Assembly: GCA_022826865.1 (NCBI GenBank)
Contig: JAJDUC010000074.1
Coordinates: 1 to 64,000 of the forward strand
Direction: 5' to 3'
Length of the DNA stretch: 64,000 nt
From: Anaerolineae bacterium
Lineage (GTDB): Bacteria > Chloroflexota > Anaerolineae > Aggregatilineales > Phototrophicaceae
Part shown: positions 1-9,387 of the stretch, piece after piece
Numbering within the stretch: position 1 is the stretch's first letter
How the letters are laid out: each line of letters opens with the position of its first letter
The notes under the pieces: generated by a model
What the model was told of the DNA's origin: nothing
Databases searched by the model: none
What the model saw: the letters and a program-made list of their open reading frames with translations, nothing else
Translations under genes and position numbers: made by a program

Positions 1-2
1 GT

Positions 3-124
3 CGGTTGAATTTCTTCAAATACCGACGATTTGGTAGGGGCGACTCGGTGAGTCGCCCAATTTCGATCCTGTTCGTACCCATCGGGCGATCCGCCGGATC
101 GCCCCTACCAGGCTATTTCAACCG
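3..124. repeat. MITE-like palindromic element, copy 1
   Basis: Nested inverted repeats with no ORF inside. The outer arms CGGTTGAA (3-10) and TTCAACCG (117-124) are exact, as are the inner arms GGTAGGGGCGA (33-43) and TCGCCCCTACC (99-109). Two internal hairpins, 38-58 and 84-104, each have a perfect 9-bp stem and a 3-nt loop. A more worn element with the same kind of inner arms lies at 60046-60215, so this is a dispersed family rather than a single terminator. The hairpins sit just past the stop of the methyltransferase gene ending at 136 and could also end that transcript. Confidence 0.7.
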
Positions 125-135
125 AAATTGATACA

Positions 136-1305
136 CTACCGTTCGTCGCAGATGATGGCAATTGGCGCGCCGAGGTGGCGCGTCAAAACCAGAACGCGCG
201 ATTCGTCGCCTGCCTTGAGGCGCAGCTGTCTGATGATTTCTTCCGGCGATTGTGGAAAGCCGCGCTTCTTCACCGTTACCCGCCCCACCCCATTCTGCGC
301 GAAATAGCGGCGCAATCGTTTCATCTGGAAGGGCATCCAATCCCGTATCTTCCAATAACGGCCCCAGGCTGTGTCTCGCCTGGCATCCAGGGTCAGGTAG
401 GCGATCGCGCTATCGAGCATCGCGGCCTGGAGATCGGCCGCCAGACGCTGCACCAGTCCAGCGCGCAGCACGGCAGGATCGGGCTCCAAGAGCCAAGACT
501 TTGGCGCCGCGATTTCAACGTCGGCTTCTCGGTCCGGCCACAGATGATGCCTGGCCGTTCCGGCAAGCAATGTTGCGGCCGGACGGGCAGCGGGCCGGTG
601 GAGCCAGAGCATGGCTTCGGTCAATTGCCCATCGACCGAGATAAATTCAACCTGGCCGCCATAGCGACTGATTTGGCGCAAGTCAACCGCCGGCGACAAT
701 TTGACGCAGATTTCCCCCGCTCGCCAGTCGCGAATCAGGGAAAGCGGCGGAATGTAGCGCTCCACATGGTGGATGCGCCGCCCCGCCCGGTCGCGGCGCG
801 CCGGATCAAAGAAGAGGCAGTCGTAGCCGGCGGGCAGCGCGCGCCGCACATCCGCGACAGCAAAATCCGCGCGCGACTTCAGCCTCTCGGCGTTATGCCG
901 GGCGATGGCGATGCGGACCTCGTCGATATCCAGCCCAAGCGCATGTTTGCCATTCGCGGCAAATGTCAGACTGTCGGAACCGATACCGCAGCAAAGATCA
1001 AGCACGCTGGCGGATTCAATCAAGCGGCTGCGATATTCGCGCACGAGAGGATGGCTCGCTTGCTGCAAGCCGGCGCTGGTGAAAAGCATAACATCGGCGC
1101 ATCGCCCAAACTTGCCCCGCGCTTTGCGGCGCAGACGCAGGGTCGTCAAGATGGCCGAGGCTTCGGCCGGGGACATGGACTTGCGCAAGTCCATGAGTAG
1201 AGCGAGCGTATTTTCGGCGGAGATATCGCTTTCGGCATTGTCTTGCAGAATCGCGCGGGCGCGGTCTCCACGCAGGAAGGCGATATCCGCCAGGTGCAAG
1301 GGCAT
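136..1305 (-). CDS. class I SAM-dependent methyltransferase with THUMP-like C-terminus
   Basis: Predicted SAM-dependent methyltransferase of 389 aa. The SAM-binding glycine motif DLCCGIGSDSLTF is at about residues 103-115, followed by an acidic end of strand 2 (GLDIDE). The segment FFDPARR (165-171) stands where such enzymes carry the catalytic or substrate motif IV. The C-terminal third, with KKRGFPQSPEEI and a basic RRYF stretch, resembles the THUMP-like domain found in this family (the PG_1098 type), which suggests an RNA substrate; the substrate itself cannot be read from the sequence. The start is ATG at 1305, 9 bp after the stop of the upstream gene at 1315, so the two are probably co-transcribed. 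No strong Shine-Dalgarno sequence is visible, and translation is likely coupled. Confidence 0.75.
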   Translation of the reverse strand: MPLHLADIAFLRGDRARAILQDNAESDISAENTLALLMDLRKSMSPAEASAILTTLRLRRKARGKFGRCADVMLFTSAGLQQASHPLVREYRSRLIESASVLDLCCGIGSDSLTFAANGKHALGLDIDEVRIAIARHNAERLKSRADFAVADVRRALPAGYDCLFFDPARRDRAGRRIHHVERYIPPLSLIRDWRAGEICVKLSPAVDLRQISRYGGQVEFISVDGQLTEAMLWLHRPAARPAATLLAGTARHHLWPDREADVEIAAPKSWLLEPDPAVLRAGLVQRLAADLQAAMLDSAIAYLTLDARRDTAWGRYWKIRDWMPFQMKRLRRYFAQNGVGRVTVKKRGFPQSPEEIIRQLRLKAGDESRVLVLTRHLGAPIAIICDER

Positions 1306-1314
1306 TCGGCTGCG

Positions 1315-2142
1315 TTACTCGTCCGGCGCTTCAGCGCTGGCTGGGTCGATACTCAAGTAAGTCAGTTCAGCGCCTTGAAGCGCCTCAAGCGTCGGATTCA
1401 GCAGCAGATCCCAGGGCCAGGCGCGCGCAGTCGCCAGGCTGAACTTAGGAATTTTGCTGACATCGCGGATGGCGCCGGCGAGAACCGCCGGCTGCATAAA
1501 AGCGACCGCCTTGGGCAAACTGCTAAATCCCAAGAGAAACGTTCGCTCGGCCTTTTCGACGGCGGCGGCGCGCCAGTTCAGACTTTCATTCGCTTCAAGC
1601 TGCCAAACTGGTTTGCTGGGATGCTGCTGGATGAGAAGATGAACAAAGCGCCCGCGGTAGCTTTCGAGAGTCAAGGCATTGCCATCGGCGTCGGCGACGG
1701 CGCGAATACGCGCCATGGTTTGCGCGCTGACATGCGGCTTTTCACCACGCATCAAGATGCCGAGACCGTCGAGAGCCGGCTCAACCAAGATGCGGACGAA
1801 GCCGTTCTTCTCCAAGGTCCTCCCCAGATCTTCTTTGACGAGGCCGCGCGAATGCAGTGCGATGAAACGCCCGCCGGGGCGCAGGGCGCGCAGCGCAGCG
1901 CCCAGCAGAGTGTCAGCCAATGGAATGTCGTAGGCGACAATCGCATCCTGGCTGCCAGGTTCGAGATCGGCTCGATCAAGATGCGCAGCCGGCAGCCGCC
2001 GCAGGCTGATATCGCGCCGGGTCTCGGCGAGAATCTCGCCGGAGCGCCCGTCAACATCCAGCAGGCGCAGCGTCGACGCGCTGGGCGGGAGGTGCTTCGC
2101 CATAACGGAGACAAAGTGCCACTGCCTGCGCCGGGCGTCCAT
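1315..2142 (-). CDS. methyltransferase-like protein, degenerate SAM fold
   Basis: About 275 aa. The middle reads like the second half of a class I methyltransferase: SQDAIVAYDIPLADTLLG, then ALRALRPGGRFIAL, then a strand with KNGFVRILVEP. The SAM-binding loop is poor (LLDVDGRSGE instead of DxGxGxG), so it may be a non-catalytic relative. I do not recognise a specific family. The ATG at 2142 is preferred over a TTG one codon upstream. This ATG overlaps the TGA of the small upstream gene (shared bases at 2142-2144), a typical coupling arrangement. Gene order suggests it works with, or is at least expressed with, the THUMP-like methyltransferase downstream. Confidence 0.55.
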   Translation of the reverse strand: MDARRRQWHFVSVMAKHLPPSASTLRLLDVDGRSGEILAETRRDISLRRLPAAHLDRADLEPGSQDAIVAYDIPLADTLLGAALRALRPGGRFIALHSRGLVKEDLGRTLEKNGFVRILVEPALDGLGILMRGEKPHVSAQTMARIRAVADADGNALTLESYRGRFVHLLIQQHPSKPVWQLEANESLNWRAAAVEKAERTFLLGFSSLPKAVAFMQPAVLAGAIRDVSKIPKFSLATARAWPWDLLLNPTLEALQGAELTYLSIDPASAEAPDE

Positions 2143-2330
2143 CAACTGTTACTCGCCGCCACCTTTAGCAATTGCAGGAATTCATCCCATTCTTCGCGGA
2201 AGAAGTGAAGGGTCGCCGCGCCCAGCTCGACATGCCAGGTCGTCTCGCCATCGGGTTCGCTCACTTCCCAGACCATGTAGTTTTCCGTCTCGGCGATGGC
2301 CCGGTTCCTTGTCTCATCCACTTCATTCAT
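2142..2330 (-). CDS. small acidic hypothetical protein
   Basis: A 62-aa acidic protein when started at ATG 2330, which has a purine-rich GGGGCGA stretch upstream. An earlier possible start at 2396 would add a Cys-containing stretch that looks like read-through of the intergenic region. The sequence has alternating Trp and aromatic residues (MVWEVSEPDGETTWHVEL, then HFFREEWDEFLQLL), suggesting a short beta hairpin and a helix. No family recognised. Its stop overlaps the start of the next gene, so the reading frame is probably real and expressed. Confidence 0.55.
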   Translation of the reverse strand: MNEVDETRNRAIAETENYMVWEVSEPDGETTWHVELGAATLHFFREEWDEFLQLLKVAASNS

Positions 2331-2422
2331 CAGGTCGCCCCTATCAGCTGCCTCGCGACATAAACAAAAAAACGCGCTGCCCAAGCTGCGCAGCACGTTT
2401 CGATTGGTCGAACATCATCTTC

Positions 2423-4660
2423 TTAGTTGCGGCGTCCGCGGTCGCCCGAACGGCGGTCTCCCCCGCGACGGTTGCCATCGCGGCGCGGTCCGCGCCGGTC
2501 GCCACCGCGGCGGCTGCCTGCGGCATCCCGACGCATTGCTTCTTCCGCATCCCAGCCTTCAAGCACCGCCTGCCGGCTGAGGCGCACTCGGCCGGTTGGA
2601 TCGATATTGATGACCATGATCATGATTTCGTCGCCGACGCTGACTTCGTCCTCGACGCTCTTGACATGGTAGTCCGCCAGTTGGGAGACATGCACCATGC
2701 CTTCGGTTCCCGGCAGGAACTCAACAAAGGCGCCGTAGTTTTCGGTGCGTGTGACGCGGCCGGTATAGATCTGGCCGATTTCCGGATCTTCGACCATGGC
2801 GCGGATCTTTTCAATCGCCTTATCGACTTCGGCGCCGGATTCGCCGGCGACATAAACCAGGCCGTCTTCTTGGATATCCACCTTGACGCTGTGATCATCT
2901 TGCAGGGCGCGCACATTCTTGCCGCCAGGCCCAATGACAGTGCCGATTTTGTCAACCGCGATGCGGAAAGACTCCATCCGCGGCGCGAAATCGCTCAAGG
3001 TTTCGCGCGGCGCCGGCATGGCGGCGGTAATCACATCGAGGATTTCCAGGCGCGCGTCCCGGGCTTGGGCCAGCGCTTGGCGCATGGTGTCGCGCGTGAC
3101 CCCGGCGATCTTGATATCCATTTGCAGCGCTGTGATGCCTTCGGCTGTGCCGGCCACTTTGAAGTCCATGTCGCCAAGATGATCTTCCATACCCTGGATG
3201 TCCGTCAATACGGCGACTTTATCACCTTCCTTGATCAAACCCATGGCGATGCCGCCGACCGGATTCTTGATCGGCACGCCGGCATCCAGCAAGGCGAGCG
3301 TGCTTCCGCAAACGCTGGCCATAGACGTGCTGCCATTCGAGCTCATGACTTCGCTGACCAGGCGCAAGACATAGGGGAATTGCTCCTCGCTCGGCATCAT
3401 CGCGAGCAGCGCTTTTTCCGCCAGGGCGCCATGGCCTACTTCGCGGCGGCGCGGACCGCGCAGCGGATATGTCTCGCCGGTGCTATAAGGCGGGAAATTG
3501 TAGTGATGCATGTAGCGCTTGTCATCTTCCGGGCTCAAGCCATCGAGGAATTGTGAATCCCGAGGCGTTCCCAGAGTCGCGATCGTCAGGACTTGAGTCT
3601 CGCCACGCATGAATATGCCGGAACCGTGAACGCGGGGCACCAAGCCCACGTCGGCGGAAAGCGGCCGCATGGCCGTATAGCCACGGCCGTCCGGGCGTAC
3701 GCCATCGTTGACGATTCGCGAACGCACTACATTCTTCACGACGGCGTCCCAAGCGCGCTCGACATGCTTCAGGTTGACATTGACCTCGTCTCCGCCGGAA
3801 TCATTCCGGGCGCTGTATTCCGCAAGCAGCGCGTCTTCCAACTGCTTGAGCGGCTCGCGGCGTCCCGCGCGATCGGCGTAGCGGGTCATGATCTCGCGGA
3901 CTTCCGCCTCGACTTTGCCAGCGACTTCGGCCTGCAATCCAGCGTCTATATCGTCGACAGAGGGTTCCTGCTTCTCTTTGCCGATTTCGGAGCGGATCTG
4001 GCGCTGCAGCGCGATGACGCCCGCGACGGATTCATGCGCCAGGAAGAGCGCTTCCAGCATCGTGTCTTCATCGACTTGATCGGCATTGCATTCGACCATG
4101 TTGATCGCATCGGCAGTACCGGATACGCGCAGGTCAAGCGCGCTCTCGGCCATTTCGCTATATGTCGGGTTGACCTTCAGTTCACCCGCCACCAAGCCGA
4201 CGCGCGCGCCGGCGACCGGACCGTTCCAAGGTATATCGGAGATCATCAAGGCGGTGCTGGCGGCGATGATGCCGAGCATATCGATATGATGTTCCTGATC
4301 ATGCGATAGCGATATCAGGATGACCTGAACCTCGTTGCGCATGTTTTTGGGGAAAAGCGGACGCAGCGTACGATCGATGACGCGCGATGTCAGAATCGCG
4401 CCCTCGGACGGACGTCCTTCGCGGCGGAAGAAACCGCCCGGCACACGACCGCCAGCGTACATTTTCTCTTCATAGTCCACGCTCAGTGGGAAGAAATCCA
4501 GGCCCGGGCGCGGCGAGCCCATGGTCGCCGAGCAGAAGAGCATGGAATCGCCCATGCGCACGGTTACGGCGCCGCCGGCTTGCTGCGCCAAGCGGCCAGT
4601 CTCGATGATGATGTCCTTGCCCGCCACAGCGCAGCGATATTCACGAATGTCCATTGTCAT
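2423..4660 (-). CDS. pnp: polyribonucleotide nucleotidyltransferase (PNPase)
   Basis: Phosphorolytic 3'-5' exoribonuclease of the RNA-decay machinery, 745 aa, close to the usual length. Two RNase PH-like halves flank an all-helical linker. The second half holds the catalytic stretch from SEVMSSNGSTSMAS to GIAMGLIKEGD. A KH domain (KIGTVIGPGGKNVRALQ) and an S1 domain (GQIYTGRVTRTENYGAFVEF) follow, as expected for PNPase. The last 35 or so residues form an unusual Arg/Gly/Asp-rich tail (repeated GGDRRG, GNRRGG) likely to bind RNA or RNase E-type partners. The start ATG 4660 has GGAG about 7 nt upstream. It lies behind rpsO, the conserved rpsO-pnp arrangement. Confidence 0.97.
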   Translation of the reverse strand: MTMDIREYRCAVAGKDIIIETGRLAQQAGGAVTVRMGDSMLFCSATMGSPRPGLDFFPLSVDYEEKMYAGGRVPGGFFRREGRPSEGAILTSRVIDRTLRPLFPKNMRNEVQVILISLSHDQEHHIDMLGIIAASTALMISDIPWNGPVAGARVGLVAGELKVNPTYSEMAESALDLRVSGTADAINMVECNADQVDEDTMLEALFLAHESVAGVIALQRQIRSEIGKEKQEPSVDDIDAGLQAEVAGKVEAEVREIMTRYADRAGRREPLKQLEDALLAEYSARNDSGGDEVNVNLKHVERAWDAVVKNVVRSRIVNDGVRPDGRGYTAMRPLSADVGLVPRVHGSGIFMRGETQVLTIATLGTPRDSQFLDGLSPEDDKRYMHHYNFPPYSTGETYPLRGPRRREVGHGALAEKALLAMMPSEEQFPYVLRLVSEVMSSNGSTSMASVCGSTLALLDAGVPIKNPVGGIAMGLIKEGDKVAVLTDIQGMEDHLGDMDFKVAGTAEGITALQMDIKIAGVTRDTMRQALAQARDARLEILDVITAAMPAPRETLSDFAPRMESFRIAVDKIGTVIGPGGKNVRALQDDHSVKVDIQEDGLVYVAGESGAEVDKAIEKIRAMVEDPEIGQIYTGRVTRTENYGAFVEFLPGTEGMVHVSQLADYHVKSVEDEVSVGDEIMIMVINIDPTGRVRLSRQAVLEGWDAEEAMRRDAAGSRRGGDRRGPRRDGNRRGGDRRSGDRGRRN

Positions 4661-4850
4661 AGGTTTCTCCAGGCGTTCAGGATGCGTCCCTCCAAGCGGC
4701 TAGTTCGGCCAAGCGCCAAACGGCGCCCACCCAGGCGGACACATTTAGATTCGTTCGATTGACAGCAATAGGTGATTCAATGTAAGCCGGTATGAGCCGG
4801 CAACCTCCGGTCATTGATCGGTTTGCCCGATCAGCGGATGTCGACCGCGC

Positions 4851-5120
4851 TTAGCGGCGCAAGCCGAGGCGCTGCAGCAATGCACGGTAGACGTCCGGTT
4901 TCTTGCGCGCGACATACTTAAGGTGACGCCGCCGCTGGCCAACCAGTTTCAGCAGCCCGCGGCGCGAGTGTTCGTCGCTGTTGTGCGCCTTCAGATGTTC
5001 GGTCAACTGCTTGATGCGCTCGGTCAAGAGCGCGATCTGCACTTCTGGCGAGCCAGTATCGCCGTCCACGCGGCCAAAATCCTTGATGATCTGGGTCTTT
5101 GTTGCTTTATCCAATGGCAT
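4851..5120 (-). CDS. rpsO: 30S ribosomal protein S15
   Basis: The small-subunit protein S15, 89 aa, which binds 16S rRNA in the platform. Recognisable stretches are [31 protein letters not shown] and the LLQRLGLRR end. The start is the ATG at 5120, preceded by GGAAAG; the longer frame back to 5255 only reads the leader. The 190-bp gap to pnp (4661-4850) holds two short hairpins, a CCGGC/GCCGG type near 4790 and GGCGCCG/TGGCGC near 4720. They could serve as a partial terminator or RNase processing sites, as in other rpsO-pnp operons. Confidence 0.96.
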   Translation of the reverse strand: MPLDKATKTQIIKDFGRVDGDTGSPEVQIALLTERIKQLTEHLKAHNSDEHSRRGLLKLVGQRRRHLKYVARKKPDVYRALLQRLGLRR

Positions 5121-5187
5121 TCTTTCCGTCCCTTCGCTAGCCACCGGACAGGCAGGAGCGGTTGCCCGTCGGTCAAAGAACTGCGCG

Positions 5188-5216
5188 ATTTTACCAGTCA
5201 TCCCGCGCTTGAACAA
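5188..5216 (-). promoter_or_regulatory. rpsO promoter (sigma70-type)
   Basis: On the minus strand TTGTTC (5216-5211), 17-nt spacer, then TAAAAT (5193-5188) preceded by TGG, an extended -10. It lies about 70 nt upstream of the rpsO ATG and just beyond the end of the NYN gene, so rpsO-pnp has its own start. Confidence 0.5.
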
Positions 5217-5223
5217 TGGCGAG

Positions 5224-7374
5224 CTACCCGTTTGCCGCGGCCACCTCGTCAACATCGTCGTTGGCGACCTGTTTCACAGTGTGATGCGTCCGGAACAAGC
5301 TGTACTGGTCGGCTCTGCCCGGCAGAGGGTTCAGTACATTTTCGATCTTCATGATCGACATCCACAGCGGAACATCCCACTCGCCGCTGAAGCGTCCTTC
5401 AATCGTTGAAGGGCTGATGCTCATATTGTTGCGATACATGAGCAGCAGGACGCGGATGAATTCATCGCGCTCCGCCAACAGGGCCGCCACAAACGGGCTG
5501 CCTTCCGCCAACTCGATGCCTTTGGTATTGAAGTCGCTGCGCGGGTTGGCGTATTCATTCACCTCCACCATGTCATTAACCAGCAGGTATTCCACCGCCT
5601 GCTGGAACACCAGGCCGGAGTCAAAGTCGCGCAGGCGGCGGTGCAAACTGCCCAGCGGGCACCAGGCGAAATTGCGAAAGCTGGTGAATTGCTGGACGCT
5701 GACGACGATCCGGGTCACCATACGCGCGACCTCGACATCGGTCTGATGGAGCTTGTGCGGCGGCACGCCCTGCCACTTCTCGGAGGCGAATTCGACACCG
5801 GTAGCCTCTTGTTCGACGCGCTGAACAACCGGATTTTCATCGGCGGCGGGAATGCGAATGACGGGCACGAGATCGTCGGGATTGTGGCGATGCGGCACAA
5901 GATCGCGCTGGAGCACTTGCTCCCGGACCAGACAGTCGATCCAGTGCGAGCGCCATTGGTCGCTGTCATTCATGCCGGGCCGGTCCAGCTCCCGTTCCAT
6001 CGCCAGGCCTTTGAGCAAAAACCCGTAATTGACGTAGTCCCAGCTCCGGGATCTCAGCGTATTGGCGACGCGGCGCACCATGCAATTGACGATCAGCAAG
6101 GTCTTTTCGACAACCGGGTGGGTCATATTCAATTCGATCACCCCGTTGGCGCTCTGCTGCTGCAGGATGCCACGGGAAATCGCCTGGGAGACCAGATCAT
6201 TGCCGCGATCGACTGATATGACGTCGCCGACCTTGACTAGCCGGCTGATGAGCCCCTCGACCGTGACCAGCTCGCCCGGCTGCGCCGCGTTCATGCGAAA
6301 ACATTGAATGATGACGCTGGACCACTGTGATGGAATGAAGCTCTCGATGTCGGCGGCGGGCGCGACCTGGCTCAGGGATTGATGCGTCTGCATATCGGTG
6401 AAGTCGTCGATGAATTCCAATTGCAACGACGGGTGGCTTTGCAGCAGCCGGCCGGTGCTGCCGCGCACACCCCAGACGATGACCGACTTGTTCCGCTGCA
6501 ACAGCGGATTAATCACGTCATTAAAATCGCGATCGCCGGTGGCTAGAATGATAACATCGCCGGCCTCCGGATGACCAACATCCGTCAATACATCGCGAGC
6601 GATACGGATATCGGCGCTTTGTTTGCCCGGCAAGTGGAAAACCGGGTCGATATTTGCCATCATCAAACGGGCGGGCGCGTCATCCGCGACTTCGCGCCCG
6701 GAGGAATCGACCAGGGGCGGCAAGGCGCCTCGCTGGCCCCAGGGGGCATAAGCCGCCATTTTGACCAGTCGTCCATGCGCCTTCGCCTGTGAGACCAGGC
6801 GCTCGATCAGATGATCGAGATTTACGACGAAACCCTGTTCGTTGAGGCTGATCGAGATGTTTTCAAAGTCGATGTAGACCCATACATTTTTGGTTTGAAT
6901 GCCGGACAAGGCTTCGAGCCGCTGAAATATGATTTCGCCCTCGAATTCTGTGCCTTCCAGAATATTTTCCGCGCCACCCCATATACGCATTCTCACATTG
7001 CTTTGCATGCGGATTCTGCGAACCAGGGGAAGCATGTCGCGGCTGGTCGTCGCCAGGATCAATTCGTCATTCTGATGGGGCAGCTGCTCAAAGTAGCGCT
7101 CCATGAGGCAGTCCGGCAAGCAGGAGCGGTCGTCCACGTCCACGACTTCGTAACCGACGCTGCGGAAGATCCGCTCGGGCTCGACCGGCCAGTTCTCATC
7201 CGACTGCGCCCGCCAGTCCGCCACGGCTATCGCGCGTAGCGAGGCGGTATCGTACAGGCCGCCCACTAGGGCGGCGCTGCCGCGCAAAGCAACCGCGAAT
7301 TCTTGCAGGTCTATGCCGGTCTGTACAGTAAACCTCAACAGGTCATCAACATCTGCTATCAAGTAAGCTGTCAT
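5224..7374 (-). CDS. tandem NYN-domain (PIN-like) nuclease-family protein
   Basis: A 716-aa protein counted from ATG 7374; the frame stays open to 7509, but the added residues look like leader. The second NYN/LabA-like domain (about residues 165-325) has all the acidic positions of the fold: VYIDFENIS (Asp169, Glu171), SADIRIARD (Asp255) and ILATGDRDF (Asp281, Asp283). The first 135 residues repeat the same pattern in weaker form: [11 protein letters not shown], then [18 protein letters not shown] (Asp113 kept, first Asp replaced by Ser), then RIWGG against VIVWG. The C-terminal half has several winged-helix-like segments, for example [18 protein letters not shown] proteins are RNases or RNA-binding proteins; the target is unknown. 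It has its own promoter. Confidence 0.8.
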   Translation of the reverse strand: MTAYLIADVDDLLRFTVQTGIDLQEFAVALRGSAALVGGLYDTASLRAIAVADWRAQSDENWPVEPERIFRSVGYEVVDVDDRSCLPDCLMERYFEQLPHQNDELILATTSRDMLPLVRRIRMQSNVRMRIWGGAENILEGTEFEGEIIFQRLEALSGIQTKNVWVYIDFENISISLNEQGFVVNLDHLIERLVSQAKAHGRLVKMAAYAPWGQRGALPPLVDSSGREVADDAPARLMMANIDPVFHLPGKQSADIRIARDVLTDVGHPEAGDVIILATGDRDFNDVINPLLQRNKSVIVWGVRGSTGRLLQSHPSLQLEFIDDFTDMQTHQSLSQVAPAADIESFIPSQWSSVIIQCFRMNAAQPGELVTVEGLISRLVKVGDVISVDRGNDLVSQAISRGILQQQSANGVIELNMTHPVVEKTLLIVNCMVRRVANTLRSRSWDYVNYGFLLKGLAMERELDRPGMNDSDQWRSHWIDCLVREQVLQRDLVPHRHNPDDLVPVIRIPAADENPVVQRVEQEATGVEFASEKWQGVPPHKLHQTDVEVARMVTRIVVSVQQFTSFRNFAWCPLGSLHRRLRDFDSGLVFQQAVEYLLVNDMVEVNEYANPRSDFNTKGIELAEGSPFVAALLAERDEFIRVLLLMYRNNMSISPSTIEGRFSGEWDVPLWMSIMKIENVLNPLPGRADQYSLFRTHHTVKQVANDDVDEVAAANG

Positions 7375-7637
7375 GATCAGTCCAAAGAATGGCAACCGCC
7401 GTCCATCGTCACGGGATGGCGGTTCGCTCGAAACATCCATGTTTGCGCATGGGCATTCAATATACGAAATATGCTTCGGTGTCGTCTCATCGCATCTACA
7501 AAAAAGCATCTAAGTAGGTGGTTACAAGTCGCGACCTTGGGTCCCAGCTCCGCAAAGCGCTAAAGAGAATCAAGCTGGCCACGGCAATTTTTTTCACTAA
7601 ATTACATGAGCTAACACGCTATTTCTAGCAGCATCTG

Positions 7638-7666
7638 ATTGTACAGGAGAAGATTGCTTGTGTCAA
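7638..7666 (-). promoter_or_regulatory. promoter of the NYN gene
   Basis: On the minus strand TTGACA (7666-7661), a 17-nt spacer and TACAAT (7643-7638): nearly consensus sigma70, the best in the window. The expected transcript start near 7631 leaves a leader of about 255 nt before ATG 7374. Apart from this promoter the gene-free stretch 7375-7781 is AT-rich and I see no other element in it. Confidence 0.75.
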
Positions 7667-7781
7667 TTTTCACAATATCACAGTTTCCCGTTGCGTACAG
7701 TTTCGATTCAAATCATTGCTCGGCGGCGGATGCCGCGCCTAATCTCAGCAACCGCCACACTATGATATACATACGATTGTC

Positions 7782-9224
7782 TCAATATGCTTTAGCGAAA
7801 AGGGCAATCCTTTTGGATTGGCGGCCTGTCAGCACACAGGCGCCTGCCCCACCGGGCTGCTCAAACGGGAAGCAGCGGATCGTGGCGCCGGTGTCGTCCT
7901 TCACTTTCAGCTCATCATCATCGGACCCGGCCCACCATGCGCGCGCCCATTCGCCGGCTGCGACCGCCTCCTCAAGCTGCTGGCAGGTCTCTACATCCTG
8001 AATATGCGCGTCGCGGAAAGCCCGCGCGTCTTCCAACAGGCTGCGCTGGATATCGACCAGCAAGCTCTGCAGAACATCGACGATGCCGTCTTGCGAGACG
8101 AATTGTTTGCCGGCGCGCCCGGGGACGTCGCGCCGCGCCAGCACGGCGTTGTTCTTCTCCACATCCCGCGGCCCGATCTCCATACGGACCGGAACGCCGC
8201 GCATCTCCCAATCGTTGAATTTGAAACCGGGCGATTGGCCCTCGCGCCGGTCGATATGCACTCGGATGCCCGCGCTATCGAGGCTGCGGCTCAGCCTTTC
8301 CACAGCGTCCATGACAGCGCCGCGCTGCTCGTCGCTTTTGTAGATCGGCACGATTACGACCTGGTAAGGGGCCAGCTTCGGCGGCAGGCGCAGGCCTTTG
8401 TCATCGCCGTGGGTCATGACCACAGCTCCGACCATACGCGTTGACAAGCCCCAAGACGTTGTCCAGCAATAGCGCTGCGCATTCTCCTCCGTCAGATAAC
8501 GTATATCGAAGGCTTTGGCGAAATTCTGGCCCAAGTTGTGGCTCGTGCCGCATTGCAGCGCGCGCTTGTCGCGCATCATGGCTTCAATGGTATAGGTGCG
8601 CAGGGCGCCGGCGAAGCGCTCCATGCGGCTCTTTTCGCCTTTGATGACCGGGATGGCGGCGTCGTTCATGGCGCAGTCCGCGTATACATCGAGCATTTGC
8701 AGGGTTTCGGCTTCGGCTTCGTCGTGCGTGGCATGGGCGGTATGCCCTTCCTGCCAAAGGAATTCAGCCGTGCGTAAAAATGGCCGCGTGCGCAGTTCCC
8801 AGCGGACGACATTCGCCCATTGATTGATCAAGAGCGGCAAATCGCGATAAGATTGAATCCAGTCGCTGAAGGCTTCGCCTATGACGGTTTCCGAGGTCGG
8901 GCGAACGACCAAGGGCTCATCCAATTCCTTGCCGCCGGCATGGGTCACGACGGCGAGTTCCGGGCTGAAGCCTTCGACGTGCTCGGCCTCGCGCTTGATA
9001 TAACTTTCCGGGATAAAGAGGGGAAAGTAGGCGTTTTGGTGCCCGGTTTCTTTAAACCGCCGGTCCAGCCCGGCTTTGATGCCTTCCCAGATTTCGTAGC
9101 CGTAAGGTTTGATGATCACACAGCCGCGGACCGGGCTTGGGGAGGCGAGATCGGCGCGGTACACGATTTCGTTATACCAGCGGGAAAAGTCTTCACTTTG
9201 GGCGGTGACAGCCTGTTCTGACAT
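7782..9224 (-). CDS. proS: prolyl-tRNA synthetase, type 3 (eukaryote/archaeal-like)
   Basis: Charges tRNA-Pro with proline, cytosolic class II enzyme. The 480-aa length, the start SEDFSRWYNEIVYRADLA, class II motif 2 (RWELRTRPFLRTAEFLWQEG) and motif 3 region (GLSTRMVGAVVMTHGDDKGL) are those of the short ProRS type without the editing insertion. The protein ends in Tyr (ALFAKAY), as type-3 ProRS normally do. The C-terminal zinc-like subdomain has few cysteines (RCFPFEQ...GACVLTG), so metal binding may be lost. The start ATG 9224 has GAGGAA 9 nt upstream. Confidence 0.96.
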   Translation of the reverse strand: MSEQAVTAQSEDFSRWYNEIVYRADLASPSPVRGCVIIKPYGYEIWEGIKAGLDRRFKETGHQNAYFPLFIPESYIKREAEHVEGFSPELAVVTHAGGKELDEPLVVRPTSETVIGEAFSDWIQSYRDLPLLINQWANVVRWELRTRPFLRTAEFLWQEGHTAHATHDEAEAETLQMLDVYADCAMNDAAIPVIKGEKSRMERFAGALRTYTIEAMMRDKRALQCGTSHNLGQNFAKAFDIRYLTEENAQRYCWTTSWGLSTRMVGAVVMTHGDDKGLRLPPKLAPYQVVIVPIYKSDEQRGAVMDAVERLSRSLDSAGIRVHIDRREGQSPGFKFNDWEMRGVPVRMEIGPRDVEKNNAVLARRDVPGRAGKQFVSQDGIVDVLQSLLVDIQRSLLEDARAFRDAHIQDVETCQQLEEAVAAGEWARAWWAGSDDDELKVKDDTGATIRCFPFEQPGGAGACVLTGRQSKRIALFAKAY

Positions 9225-9300
9225 CGGGTCTATTCCTCTGCGTTGAAACGCGGCCAGAAATGGCGCGTCCGCCGGCGACCTGGACCAATTGAAACATCAG

Positions 9301-9325
9301 GCGCGGCCTGAACGTTAGGCCGCGC
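9301..9325 (-). terminator. hairpin between mazG-like gene and proS
   Basis: A perfect 9-bp stem, GCGCGGCCT (9301-9309) with AGGCCGCGC (9317-9325), 7-nt loop. Only a short T-rich stretch follows on the minus strand, so it may be an attenuator, a processing site or a weak terminator ahead of proS. No T-box motif was recognised. Confidence 0.4.
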
Positions 9326-9387
9326 GCTTGTCGCAGGGCCTTCGCTATTATAGTGGCTGCCGCTCAAAATAGAAGTGCTCGGCCCGC

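Noticed and set aside
9225..9387. Possible T-box leader before proS
   Set aside because: A stem-loop exists, but the T-box sequence and specifier loop were not found.
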